A stretch of DNA of 64,000 nt from Peteryoungia rhizophila (GTDB lineage: Bacteria; Pseudomonadota; Alphaproteobacteria; Rhizobiales; Rhizobiaceae), in assembly GCF_004912145.1 (NCBI RefSeq), contig NZ_STGT01000006.1, forward strand, positions 1 to 64,000. Reading direction: 5' to 3'. This document shows, piece after piece, positions 1 to 9,965 of this stretch (the first letter of the stretch is position 1; each line of letters begins with the position of its first letter). Below the pieces are notes generated by a model, which did no database searches, was not told where the DNA came from, and saw only the letters and a program-made list of their open reading frames with translations. Position numbers and translations under genes: made by a program.

Positions 1-110
1 GCTTTGGCAGGGGTGGTGGAGGCACTTTCAGGCGGTGTCCGATTGACACGGACTGCTCAAAAAGCAGACTCGTGACGCAGGCAGGTGCCACTATTTTCTT
101 CAATAGGCTC

Positions 111-139
111 TTGACCTCCTGCGTGCCGACGGACATAAG
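111..139 (+). promoter_or_regulatory. Candidate sigma-70 type promoter for the TetR-ilvC unit
   Basis: A TTGACC box at 111-116 is followed after 17 bases by CATAAG at 134-139, a fair match to -35 and -10 elements. It would start transcription near 146, just before the palindrome at 151-164 and 30 bases before the TetR start codon. The call rests on sequence match alone. Confidence 0.45.
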
Positions 140-150
140 AATGGCGAACC

Positions 151-164
151 GTACCGTACGGTAC
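151..164. promoter_or_regulatory. Perfect 14-bp palindrome, candidate TetR operator
   Basis: GTACCGTACGGTAC reads the same on both strands. It lies immediately downstream of the predicted transcription start and 12 bases before the TetR start codon, ending just before the AGGAG ribosome-binding site at 166-170. This is where a self-repressing TetR dimer usually binds. The assignment to this TetR is inferred from position. Confidence 0.55.
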
Positions 165-176
165 CAGGAGCCGGCC

Positions 177-863
177 ATGTCGATCGACAATCAGACCTCG
201 GAATTCACGCCACGCCAGAATGCGGTTCTGGCCGAGGCCCTGCGTCTGCTCGTGGAGGGCGGCGACAAGGCCGTCACGACAGCCGGTCTGGCACGCGCTG
301 CCAATTGCTCCAAGGAAAGCCTCTACAAGTGGTTCGGCGACCGAGACGGCCTGCTGTCCGCGATGATTTCCTATCAGGCGAGCAAGGTTCGCACCTTTGA
401 GCGGCCGGGCGAGCGCCTGACGGTGGCCACGCTTACGGAGCATCTCGACGTTTTCGCACGCGACCTGCTCGAAGTTCTGGCCGGCGATGTGTCGCTTGCT
501 CTCAATCGGCTCGCCATCGGCCAGTCGAGCCGCGACGGCTCCAAGCTCGGGACCCTGCTTCTCGAGCGTGGCCGACGGCAGATCGATCGCCGGGCGAGGG
601 CGCTGCTCGACGCCGGCCAGCGCGACGGTCTCTTGCGCTTCGGTGACGGCGAAGACGCCTATCGCACGCTTTACGGCCTCATCGTCAGTGACCTGCATGT
701 GCGCATGCTGCTTGGTGAGGCGCCACAGACCCACAAATTCGGCGCCAGGGCGACAAAGGCAGTTTCCGCCTTCCTCGCCCTTTACGGCACCGACCGCGTA
801 TTGGCGGGCCTCGACGGGGCATCCCGTTCCGGCTCGCCGACCAACAACATCCACCACAACTGA
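177..863 (+). CDS. TetR/AcrR family transcriptional regulator
   Basis: This is a 228-residue DNA-binding repressor of the TetR family. The N-terminal third holds the helix-turn-helix, with the typical run TTAGLARAANCSKESLYKWF around residues 31-50, followed by a helical ligand-binding and dimerisation domain. The start at 177 is chosen because AGGAG sits 6 bases upstream; an in-frame ATG at 72 would add 35 residues that do not look like the family and would place the palindrome inside the gene. The gene ends 24 bases before ilvC with no terminator between, so the two are probably co-transcribed. The ligand is unknown. By context it may sense a branched-chain amino acid intermediate, but nothing in the sequence shows that. 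Confidence 0.88.
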   Translation: MSIDNQTSEFTPRQNAVLAEALRLLVEGGDKAVTTAGLARAANCSKESLYKWFGDRDGLLSAMISYQASKVRTFERPGERLTVATLTEHLDVFARDLLEVLAGDVSLALNRLAIGQSSRDGSKLGTLLLERGRRQIDRRARALLDAGQRDGLLRFGDGEDAYRTLYGLIVSDLHVRMLLGEAPQTHKFGARATKAVSAFLALYGTDRVLAGLDGASRSGSPTNNIHHN

Positions 864-1907
<1,044 letters not shown>

Positions 1908-1930
1908 TCTCATCTTAGAGACGAAACGAA

Positions 1931-1966
1931 AGCCGGGAAGGGCAACCTTCCCGGCTTTTTCTCTTT
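1931..1966 (+). terminator. Rho-independent terminator of ilvC
   Basis: An 11-bp perfect stem (AGCCGGGAAGG, 1931-1941, with its complement at 1946-1956) closes a GCAA loop and is followed by a T-rich run. It lies between convergent ilvC and the diguanylate cyclase gene. Confidence 0.93.
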
Positions 1967-1984
1967 CAGTCGGCAGGGCTTCCT

Positions 1985-3178
<1,194 letters not shown>

Positions 3179-3292
3179 GACTTCAGTCCTTGAGAATCCC
3201 GAAGAAGTATAGGGGAGCCGTCGGTTGGTTGCAGAGCGAACTCTCGAACAAATCCAACATGGTTTGCAAATGCTAAATTTCTGAGACCAAGA

Positions 3293-3333
3293 AAAACCCT
3301 GATAGGTCAGTATTGTTGACCTATCAGGGTTTT
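3293..3333. repeat. Long perfect inverted repeat, 17-bp arms
   Basis: Arms at 3293-3309 and 3317-3333 are perfectly complementary around a 7-base loop, with an A run on the left flank and a T run on the right. The shape is that of a two-way terminator, yet it lies between divergent genes, 44 bases before the aminotransferase start. It may be an operator for a large dimer or a leader hairpin. Confidence 0.75.
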
Positions 3334-3377
3334 CGTGCTCTCCTGGCGCCATAACAACAAGCCTCGAGGAAACGCCG

Positions 3378-4601
3378 ATGCTGAATTGGGACCACGTCTT
3401 CGCCACGCGTTCGTCACGCATGCGCGCATCCGAAATCCGCGAATTGCTGAAGCTGCTCGACAAGCCGGACATCATATCGTTTGCCGGGGGGATCCCCGAT
3501 CCGGCGCTCTTTCCGCAGGCGGAGTTCGCCCAGGCCTATGCCGAGCTGTTTTCGGATGGTCGGGCGGGCGCGGCGCTGCAATATTCGGTGTCGGAAGGCT
3601 ATCTTCCGCTTCGCACATGGCTGACGGAGGAGATGGGCCGGCTCGGTATCGCCTGTGACGTCGACAACATCTTCATCACGTCGGGATCCCAGCAGGCGCT
3701 CGATTATCTCGGCAAGCTGTTCATTTCACCCGGCGACACCGCGCTCGTCACATGGCCGACCTATCTCGGCGCACTGCAGGCCTTCAATGCCTATGAACCG
3801 ACCTATGACCAGCTCGGTCTCGGCAATCGCACACCCGAGAGCTACCGTGCCGCGGCCGAGGAGCAGGGGAGTGCGGTCAAGTTTGCCTATCTCTCGACGG
3901 ACTTTGCCAATCCGACCGGGCAGACGGTCAGCCTGGAGGAGCGCGAGCGCGTGCTTGCCATGGCCGACGAACTCGATATTCCCGTCATCGAGGACGCGGC
4001 CTATCAGCATCTGCGCTATGACGGCGAGGCCATCCCGCCGATCCTTTCGCTCGATATTGCCCGTAGCGGCGGCATCGATGCCTGCCGGACGATCTATTGC
4101 GGCAGCTTTTCCAAGACGCTGGCCCCTGGCCTGCGTGTCGGTTACGTGGTTGCCGCCAAACCCGTGATCCGTAAGCTGGTCCTGATGAAGCAGGCGGCCG
4201 ATCTGCATTCCTCCACCATCAACCAGATGGTCGTGGCCGAAGTCGCACGGAAACATTTCCCCGCGCAGATCGCGAAAATCAGGGCAGCCTATGTCGCGCG
4301 TCGAAATGCCATGCTGTCAGCCCTCGAGAGACACATGCCTGCCGGTACGCAATGGACCCGGCCTGAAGGCGGCATGTTCGTCTGGGTGACCCTGCCGGCG
4401 GGGATGGACGGTGCTGAACTCCTGGCGCGTTCGGTCGAAACGGAAAAGGTGGCCTTTGTGCCCGGACAGGCCTTCTTTGCAGATCGGTCGGGCACCAACA
4501 CGATCCGGCTCTCCTTCTCCTGCGCGAGCGAAGCTATGATCGAGGAGGGGATAAAGCGGCTCGGACGGCTCGTGGGAAGCACGCTGCTTCAAGCGGCCTG
4601 A
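3378..4601 (+). CDS. PLP-dependent aminotransferase, class I/II (2-aminoadipate / MocR-like fold)
   Basis: A 407-residue fold-type I aminotransferase. Visible landmarks are the cofactor-contacting SGSQQALDY (102-110), FANPTG with Asn178, EDAAYQ with Asp206 and Tyr209, the Schiff-base lysine Lys246 in SFSKTLAPGLRVG, and the substrate-carboxylate Arg near the C terminus. The opening FAGGIPDP is typical of the LysN/aminoadipate/aromatic transaminase group and of MocR effector domains, but there is no DNA-binding domain here. Related rhizobial proteins are sometimes labelled aspartate aminotransferase; the true amino donor cannot be read from sequence. It is transcribed away from the diguanylate cyclase gene behind a large inverted repeat. 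Confidence 0.88.
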   Translation: MLNWDHVFATRSSRMRASEIRELLKLLDKPDIISFAGGIPDPALFPQAEFAQAYAELFSDGRAGAALQYSVSEGYLPLRTWLTEEMGRLGIACDVDNIFITSGSQQALDYLGKLFISPGDTALVTWPTYLGALQAFNAYEPTYDQLGLGNRTPESYRAAAEEQGSAVKFAYLSTDFANPTGQTVSLEERERVLAMADELDIPVIEDAAYQHLRYDGEAIPPILSLDIARSGGIDACRTIYCGSFSKTLAPGLRVGYVVAAKPVIRKLVLMKQAADLHSSTINQMVVAEVARKHFPAQIAKIRAAYVARRNAMLSALERHMPAGTQWTRPEGGMFVWVTLPAGMDGAELLARSVETEKVAFVPGQAFFADRSGTNTIRLSFSCASEAMIEEGIKRLGRLVGSTLLQAA

Positions 4602-4696
4602 CCGGCCAGAACCGTCACGTGTGGTTGCGGAGGCGGAGAGGGCGTGGTTCAGTGCGCCCGATCCACATGCCTCGAAGCACAATGTCATGGGTGTTC

Positions 4697-5806
4697 ATGT
4701 CCATTCGCATCGCGACCTTCAACATCGAGAACCTGATCGCCCGTTTCGATTTCACCGGTTTCCGCAACCAGTTGAGATCGGACCGGGTGATGAAGCTGTT
4801 CGACATCAAGTCGGAAGCCGACTACCAGCGGCTTGAGGCGGCAAGGGTCATCTCGTCCACTGACGATACGCGACAGCTCTCGGCGCTCGCGATCGCCGAC
4901 ACTGCGGCCGACATCCTCTGCCTGCAGGAGGTCGACAACATGGAGGCGCTCAAGGCCTTCGAATACGGCTATCTGTTTCGCATGGTCGGCTCGGGCTATC
5001 GGCAGAAATACCTTGTCGAGGGAAATGACAGCCGCGGCATCGATGTCGCGGTGCTGATGCGCGAGGAGACGCGCAACGGGCAGCGTATCGAATTGCGCGA
5101 CGTCACCAGCCATGCAGCGCTCACCTATCACGATCTCGGGCTTTACCATCCGGGCCTCGGGCCCAATGTCCGTCCCGACGACAAAATCTTCAAGCGGGAC
5201 TGCCTGGAGCTCGACCTGCGTATCGGCGGACGACCGCTGACCGTCTACGTCGTGCATTTCAAATCGATGACCAATGGTCGCGACGGCGTCGACGGGCGGA
5301 CCTCGACCATGCCGATACGCGAGGCCGAGGCGAAGGCCGTGCGCCATATCATTGAGAACCGTTTCGGCCGCGACCATGCGAGCCAGCGCAACTTCGTCAT
5401 CTGCGGGGACATGAACGATTATCAGGAAAAGGTCGATGTCATCGGTGACCGCCGCCATGGTTATGACTATATCGTACAGTCGGACCTGCCGAGCGCGCTC
5501 GACGTCTTCTCGCATGACGGCTTTGCGGAGAACGCCATGCGGCGGCGGGATCCGCTCGACCGCTGGACGCTCTATCATGCGCGCGGACCGGAAGAGCAGC
5601 ATCTTTGCCAGCTCGACTACATCTGGCTGTCCAGCGGGCTCGCTGTGGCCAATCCGACAGCCATGCCCGAGGTGATCCGCAACGGTCAGCCATTTCGCAC
5701 ACCCTTTCCACCGGGGCAGGAGGTCGAGCGCTACCCGCGGATCGGCTGGGATCGGCCAAAGGCCTCCGATCATTGCCCCGTCGCCATCACGCTGCACCTG
5801 CCATGA
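4697..5806 (+). CDS. Endonuclease/exonuclease/phosphatase family protein
   Basis: A member of the metal-dependent EEP superfamily, which cleaves phosphodiesters in DNA, RNA or small molecules. The hallmark motifs occur in order: ATFNIEN at the N terminus, CLQEVDN (metal-binding Glu), a VVHFKS strand, GDMNDYQ (Asp and Asn), LDYIW and the final SDHCPV (Asp-His). No signal peptide is seen, so it is probably cytosolic. The start is uncertain: ATG 4697 places the first strand at the N terminus as in the family, ATG 4682 adds five residues, and neither has a strong ribosome site. Its stop overlaps the next gene by 4 bases, implying translational coupling with the Nudix protein. The substrate is unknown. 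Confidence 0.82.
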   Translation: MSIRIATFNIENLIARFDFTGFRNQLRSDRVMKLFDIKSEADYQRLEAARVISSTDDTRQLSALAIADTAADILCLQEVDNMEALKAFEYGYLFRMVGSGYRQKYLVEGNDSRGIDVAVLMREETRNGQRIELRDVTSHAALTYHDLGLYHPGLGPNVRPDDKIFKRDCLELDLRIGGRPLTVYVVHFKSMTNGRDGVDGRTSTMPIREAEAKAVRHIIENRFGRDHASQRNFVICGDMNDYQEKVDVIGDRRHGYDYIVQSDLPSALDVFSHDGFAENAMRRRDPLDRWTLYHARGPEEQHLCQLDYIWLSSGLAVANPTAMPEVIRNGQPFRTPFPPGQEVERYPRIGWDRPKASDHCPVAITLHLP

Positions 5807-6540
5807 GCGAGGACTTGATCGATGACGTCGGTCTGCCGGCCGATGGCAGCCTGCATGTCGTGCACTCCCTCGATTTGCTCGTCTCTTCAGAGCCTCATCC
5901 GCTGGATCTCCTGGCGGCCGAGGCCGTGGCGGAAAACTGGCAGCGGGAGATTGCGGCCAACCCCGCTCTTTTCAATGGCCGGACCATCCTGCAGCGACAG
6001 ATCCGCTACTCTGACGGGCATCTGACGGCCGAGGGCCATGTATCGAGATTCGCCACTTTTCTTTGGTGGCGGCGGCAGGCGGGGCTGGCTGGCGCCTGCC
6101 ACCTGTTCGGCTATCCCGTCATCGTCTCGTCCGACGGCGCCCTGATCGCAGTTGAGATGGCGCCGCATACCGCCAATCCGGGCCAGGTCTATTTCGCCGC
6201 CGGTTCGCTCGATCTTTCCGATGTTGTCGACGGGCGTTGCGACATCGAGGGCAATATGCGGCGCGAGGTGATGGAGGAGACCGGGCTCGACCTGGGCGCT
6301 GCAAGGGCTGATCCGGTTCTTTACGCCAGCTATCGGTCGAGGCGGCTGACGCTTCTGAGGGTTTTCGAGTTTTCCGAGACTGCCGACGACCTCGTTGCGA
6401 GGATCGACACCTTTGCGCGCGATTGCGCCGAGCCGGAGATATCACGGGCGGTCGCGATCCGGAGCGGTGATCCTGGGGCGCATCGATACGGGCTGGCCAT
6501 GCTGCCGATTCTCGCCTGGTATTTCCGCGACAGGGGCTGA
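5803..6540 (+). CDS. Nudix hydrolase-family protein
   Basis: A 245-residue protein whose central part carries the core of a Nudix box, RREVMEETGLDL, the metal-binding signature of enzymes that hydrolyse nucleoside diphosphates linked to another group. The upstream glycine and glutamate of the full 23-residue box are not at standard spacing, so activity is likely but not certain. The N-terminal 90 residues are not a recognised domain. Its ATG overlaps the stop of the EEP gene (ATGA), pointing to a two-gene operon. The substrate is unknown. Confidence 0.75.
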   Translation: MSEDLIDDVGLPADGSLHVVHSLDLLVSSEPHPLDLLAAEAVAENWQREIAANPALFNGRTILQRQIRYSDGHLTAEGHVSRFATFLWWRRQAGLAGACHLFGYPVIVSSDGALIAVEMAPHTANPGQVYFAAGSLDLSDVVDGRCDIEGNMRREVMEETGLDLGAARADPVLYASYRSRRLTLLRVFEFSETADDLVARIDTFARDCAEPEISRAVAIRSGDPGAHRYGLAMLPILAWYFRDRG

Positions 6541-6616
6541 TCCCTCCTCGACTTGCCTTGCCGTGCCGCCTCGGGCAGTGTGTGCCGCGAGCGTGACCTT
6601 CAACGGAGAACGGCCC

Positions 6617-7537
6617 GTGGCGAGAGACTATGCCATCTACGACGTGTTTACCGACCGCAAACTGGCAGGCAATCCGCTTGCGGTCATCTTCGATGGCGCA
6701 GGCCTTTCCGATCAGGCCATGCAGGCGATCGCCGCCGAGATGAACCTCTCGGAGACGGTCTTCATCCTGCCGGCGGATCATGCATCCCATACGGCTCGCA
6801 TTCGTATCTTCACACCCGGTCGCGAGCTTCCCTTTGCCGGTCACCCGACGGTTGGTTCAGCCATTGCGCTCGCGGAACGGACCTATCATGGCGATGCGGC
6901 CAGCATGGATATCGTATCGGTGCTGGAGGAGACGGTGGGGCCGGTTCGTTGCGCCGTGCGTGTGCGTCCCGGAGAGGCGAGTTTCGCCGAATTCGATCTG
7001 CCACGCATGTCGGTCAGTCATCCGCAGCATCAGCTGGACCGCCAGGGGCTTGCCGACGCGCTTTCGGTCAAGGCCAGCGCCATCGGCTTCGAAAACCATC
7101 TGCCGATGGTCTGGAGTGCCGGTGTCCCATTCTTGCTGGTGCCGCTGCATGACGTGGCTTCCATGGAAAGTGTCGACTTCGATCCGCAACTCTGGGAACG
7201 GGTTGCGCCCCTGAGCGAGGGACGGCTCACATCGGCTTACGTCTACTGTCGCGGTGGCGTGCATCATGCCGCCAAGTTCCATGCGCGGATGTTTTCTCCC
7301 GACATGGGCATATCAGAGGATCCGGCCACGGGCTCGGCGGTCGCAGCACTTTCTGGAGCGATCCATCATTTCGACGGATTACCGGATGGGCACCACCCGA
7401 TGATGATCGAGCAGGGGGTAGAGATGGGACGCCCCTCCTACATCCATCTGCAGGTCGAGGTGAAGGATGGCGGCATTTCTCGCGCGCGGATCGGCGGGCA
7501 GGCTGTTCGTCTGGCGACGGGAATTCTGGACCTTTGA
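6617..7537 (+). CDS. PhzF family isomerase-like protein
   Basis: A 306-residue protein of the PhzF / diaminopimelate epimerase fold. It shows the family opening (YDVFTDRKLAGNPLAV), NLSETVF with the catalytic-position Glu, RIFTPGRELPFAGHPT in the N-terminal half, and SEDPATGSA in the C-terminal half. PhzF of phenazine producers isomerises dihydrohydroxyanthranilate; most homologues, including those in bacteria without phenazine genes, have no known substrate, and no phenazine genes are present here. The start is GTG 6617, with GGAGA 7 bases upstream. It follows the Nudix gene by 76 bases and may belong to the same transcript. Confidence 0.88.
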   Translation: MARDYAIYDVFTDRKLAGNPLAVIFDGAGLSDQAMQAIAAEMNLSETVFILPADHASHTARIRIFTPGRELPFAGHPTVGSAIALAERTYHGDAASMDIVSVLEETVGPVRCAVRVRPGEASFAEFDLPRMSVSHPQHQLDRQGLADALSVKASAIGFENHLPMVWSAGVPFLLVPLHDVASMESVDFDPQLWERVAPLSEGRLTSAYVYCRGGVHHAAKFHARMFSPDMGISEDPATGSAVAALSGAIHHFDGLPDGHHPMMIEQGVEMGRPSYIHLQVEVKDGGISRARIGGQAVRLATGILDL

Positions 7538-7605
7538 AAATAAAAGACAATTTCCAGTTTTTGAAATTTTTTTGACCAAAGGGCCAAGATTTTTGGCGGT
7601 GGCGC

Positions 7606-7634
7606 TAGACAAGGTGCATGATCCTGTTTATACG
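7606..7634 (+). promoter_or_regulatory. Candidate promoter of the tRNA-Lys gene
   Basis: TAGACA at 7606-7611 and TATACG at 7629-7634 are 17 bases apart, a good sigma-70 style match. Transcription would start about 45 bases before the tRNA. The preceding sequence is AT-rich. Confidence 0.5.
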
Positions 7635-7686
7635 CCCGGTCACGCCACCGGAAACGGCGGCGTCGGCACCGGAAAGCGGCGCAGGC

Positions 7687-7762
<76 letters not shown>

Positions 7763-8083
7763 AATTCTCCTGGAAATCAATATGATGGAAAATCAGGCTA
7801 GCTTAGGTTCAGCCTCACCGAGTGGTGTTGCTGTGCGCTCGGCGCGTCATTTTAGGTCGACATATCTCGTCGCAAGTTCGACGCCTGTCACAGGGTTTCA
7901 AGAGAGTTAGCCGAGCAAGGGAATTATCGACCGACGATAGGACCCTGCCGACGACCTGCCGAACGGCCGCGTTCGGCAAACGTTCCCCTCACCAGTCGCC
8001 AGTGTTCCTGCTCTGTATCGGAATTGCGTGCCAAATCGACTGTGATGCCCTGTGGATAACTGTGGACAACTCCGATAGCCGGC
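7763..8083. other. Intergenic region between tRNA-Lys and hmuV
   Basis: These 321 bases contain no convincing gene. Open frames here lack ribosome sites and protein-like composition. The only notable element is a pair of DnaA-box-like sequences near the hmuV end. No clear terminator for the tRNA was found. Confidence 0.6.
8051..8069 (-). promoter_or_regulatory. Two DnaA-box-like 9-mers in tandem
   Basis: TGTGGATAA (8051-8059) is the exact reverse complement of the classic DnaA box TTATCCACA, and TGTGGACAA (8061-8069) is a one-base variant. They have the same orientation and are 10 bases apart start to start, about one helical turn. They lie just beyond the 3' end of hmuV. Function is inferred from the motif only. 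Confidence 0.45.
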
Positions 8084-8875
8084 TCAGCGTGTCGTACCGA
8101 GCCGTGCCTGGGGCAGGACATACGGGATCGCGGCTGCCGGCAGCCGCCCGACCGTGCCCGCGATACCGTAGACATGGGCAATGGTCTCGTCGTCGATCGT
8201 GTCCTTCGGGCTTCCCTCGCGCACCAGCCGGCCGTGGTGAAGGATCGCCAGATGGTCGGCGAATTCTGCGGCCAGGTTGAGATCGTGGAGGATCGCGAGC
8301 ACCACGCCGCCGCGCCTCGCAAAGTCACGCGCGAGTTCCAGCACCGAGATCTGGTGGCCGATATCGAGGCTCGCGGTTGGCTCGTCGAGAAAGATCGCGC
8401 GGGGGCGGCCGTCTATGTGCGGTTCCGGCATCTGGGCGAGCACGCGTGCGAGTTGCACGCGCTGCTGCTCGCCGCCGGACAGGGCGTTATAACTGCGACC
8501 CTCGAAGCCGGCGAGGCCAACGCGCACCAGGGCCTGACGTGCCGACAAGTTGGGATCACAGCTTCCATGTGCGACCGCGCCCATACGCACCACTTCCAGC
8601 GCGGTGAAGGGGAAGGAGAGGGCGGTGGATTGCGGAAGGACGGCCCGCTCACTGGCGAGGTCCAGCGGGCTGAGTGATGCGATCTTGCGATCTGTGTAAA
8701 ACACCTCACCGCCATCCGGACGCAGTTCGCCGGACAAAGCCTTGAGCAGTGTCGACTTTCCTGCCCCATTCGGTCCGATGACGACTGTGAATTTGCCAGC
8801 CTCCAGCTGCAAACTGACCTTTTCGACGAGATTGCGTCCGCCACGGCGGATGGTGACGTCGTGCGCACGGATCAT
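8084..8875 (-). CDS. hmuV: Heme ABC transporter ATP-binding protein HmuV
   Basis: The cytosolic ATPase that powers heme import across the inner membrane with HmuU. It shows Walker A GPNGAGKST, the signature LSGGEQQRVQLARVL, Walker B AIFLDEPTASLD and the switch His in ILHDLN, all typical of the FecE/BtuD-like importer ATPases. The start ATG at 8875 overlaps the stop of hmuU (TGATG), so translation is coupled; a GTG one codon upstream is the alternative. It is the last gene of hmuTUV. Heme specificity follows from the neighbours HmuT and HmuQ rather than from this protein alone. Confidence 0.93.
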   Translation of the reverse strand: MIRAHDVTIRRGGRNLVEKVSLQLEAGKFTVVIGPNGAGKSTLLKALSGELRPDGGEVFYTDRKIASLSPLDLASERAVLPQSTALSFPFTALEVVRMGAVAHGSCDPNLSARQALVRVGLAGFEGRSYNALSGGEQQRVQLARVLAQMPEPHIDGRPRAIFLDEPTASLDIGHQISVLELARDFARRGGVVLAILHDLNLAAEFADHLAILHHGRLVREGSPKDTIDDETIAHVYGIAGTVGRLPAAAIPYVLPQARLGTTR

Positions 8876-9963
8876 CACAACCCCTCCATGGCCTGGCGTC
8901 CCTGTTTGCCAAGCAGCAGCATGAGAAAAACCGGCGCTCCGAGGATTGCCGTGATGATGCCGATCGGCAGTTCTGCCGGGGCCGCGATCGTGCGCGCCAC
9001 CGTATCGGCGAGAAGTAGGAGGGCTGCTCCGCCAAGGGCCGAAGCCGGCAGCAGAAAACGATGGGCCGGGCCGATTGCGAGCCTGAGCAGATGCGGGACG
9101 ACGATGCCGATGAAACCGATCGAGCCGGCAGCGGCAACTGTCGCGCCACAGGCGGCGGCAACCGCGAGGATCGTCATACGCTTCAACCGTTGCACGGGCA
9201 CTCCCATATGGAAGGCAGCCGCATCGCCGAGAATAAGGGCATCCAGGCCGCGGGCGACGAAGGGTATGATGGCCAGCACGAAGAGGACAAAAGGCAGGAT
9301 CGCCCCGATCTTGGCTGTCGTAGCACCACTCAGCGAGCCCAGCGACCAGAAGGTGATGTCGCGCAGTGCCCGGTCGTCCGCGATGAAAATCAGCAGGCCC
9401 GTCGCCGCACCCGTCATTGCGGCAATCGCGATGCCCGAGAGGATCAGGGCCGTCGTCGAGGTCTGGCCGTTGCGTGTGGCGATCGCGTAGAGAAGAAGGG
9501 TATTGCCGAGGCCGCCGAGGAAAGCCATCAGCGGCAGGAACTGTCCGCCGAAGAAAGCCTGCAGCGGAAACAACAGGGTCGGCCCGAGAACGATGGCGAT
9601 GACGGCCGCGAGCGCCGCGCCTGAGGTTACGCCGACAATGCCGGGATCGGCGAGCGGGTTGCGAAAGAGGCCCTGCATCATCGCGCCGGAGACGCCCAGC
9701 GCCGCGCCGATCAGCAGGCCCATGCCGGTTCTCGGCAGGCGGACCGCCTCCAGGATGATCAAGTTCTGCTGGTCGAGCGATGCGCCGTTACCGGTCAGGT
9801 AGTCGATGAGATGCGGGAGCCCGACACCCGTCGGGCCGACCACGATCGAAACCACGATGGCGGCGGAGAGAAGAAAGGTCAGCAGGCCGATGACCAGGAT
9901 GCCGAGACCGGAGCGGTCTCCATCGCGTCTGCCAATGGACGACATCAGGGCCAGTGTGTTCAC
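8875..9963 (-). CDS. hmuU: Heme ABC transporter permease HmuU
   Basis: A FecCD-family integral membrane permease of 362 residues with about ten hydrophobic helices, which forms the heme channel with HmuV. The conserved GAALGVSGAMMQGLFRNPLA segment in the first third and the GFIGIVVPHLLR loop in the second half (ATPase contact) are present. A GTG start at 9963 with GGAGG upstream is preferred; ATG 9945 is possible. It begins two bases after hmuT ends and overlaps hmuV. Confidence 0.94.
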   Translation of the reverse strand: MNTLALMSSIGRRDGDRSGLGILVIGLLTFLLSAAIVVSIVVGPTGVGLPHLIDYLTGNGASLDQQNLIILEAVRLPRTGMGLLIGAALGVSGAMMQGLFRNPLADPGIVGVTSGAALAAVIAIVLGPTLLFPLQAFFGGQFLPLMAFLGGLGNTLLLYAIATRNGQTSTTALILSGIAIAAMTGAATGLLIFIADDRALRDITFWSLGSLSGATTAKIGAILPFVLFVLAIIPFVARGLDALILGDAAAFHMGVPVQRLKRMTILAVAAACGATVAAAGSIGFIGIVVPHLLRLAIGPAHRFLLPASALGGAALLLLADTVARTIAAPAELPIGIITAILGAPVFLMLLLGKQGRQAMEGL

Positions 9964-9965
9964 GG

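Noticed and set aside
6617-7537. The PhzF-like gene as part of a phenazine cluster
   Set aside because: No other phenazine genes are nearby; PhzF-like proteins are widespread in bacteria that make no phenazines.
7822-8280. A 152-codon plus-strand frame between tRNA-Lys and hmuV
   Set aside because: It runs into the antisense of hmuV, its composition is not protein-like, and no ribosome site precedes it.
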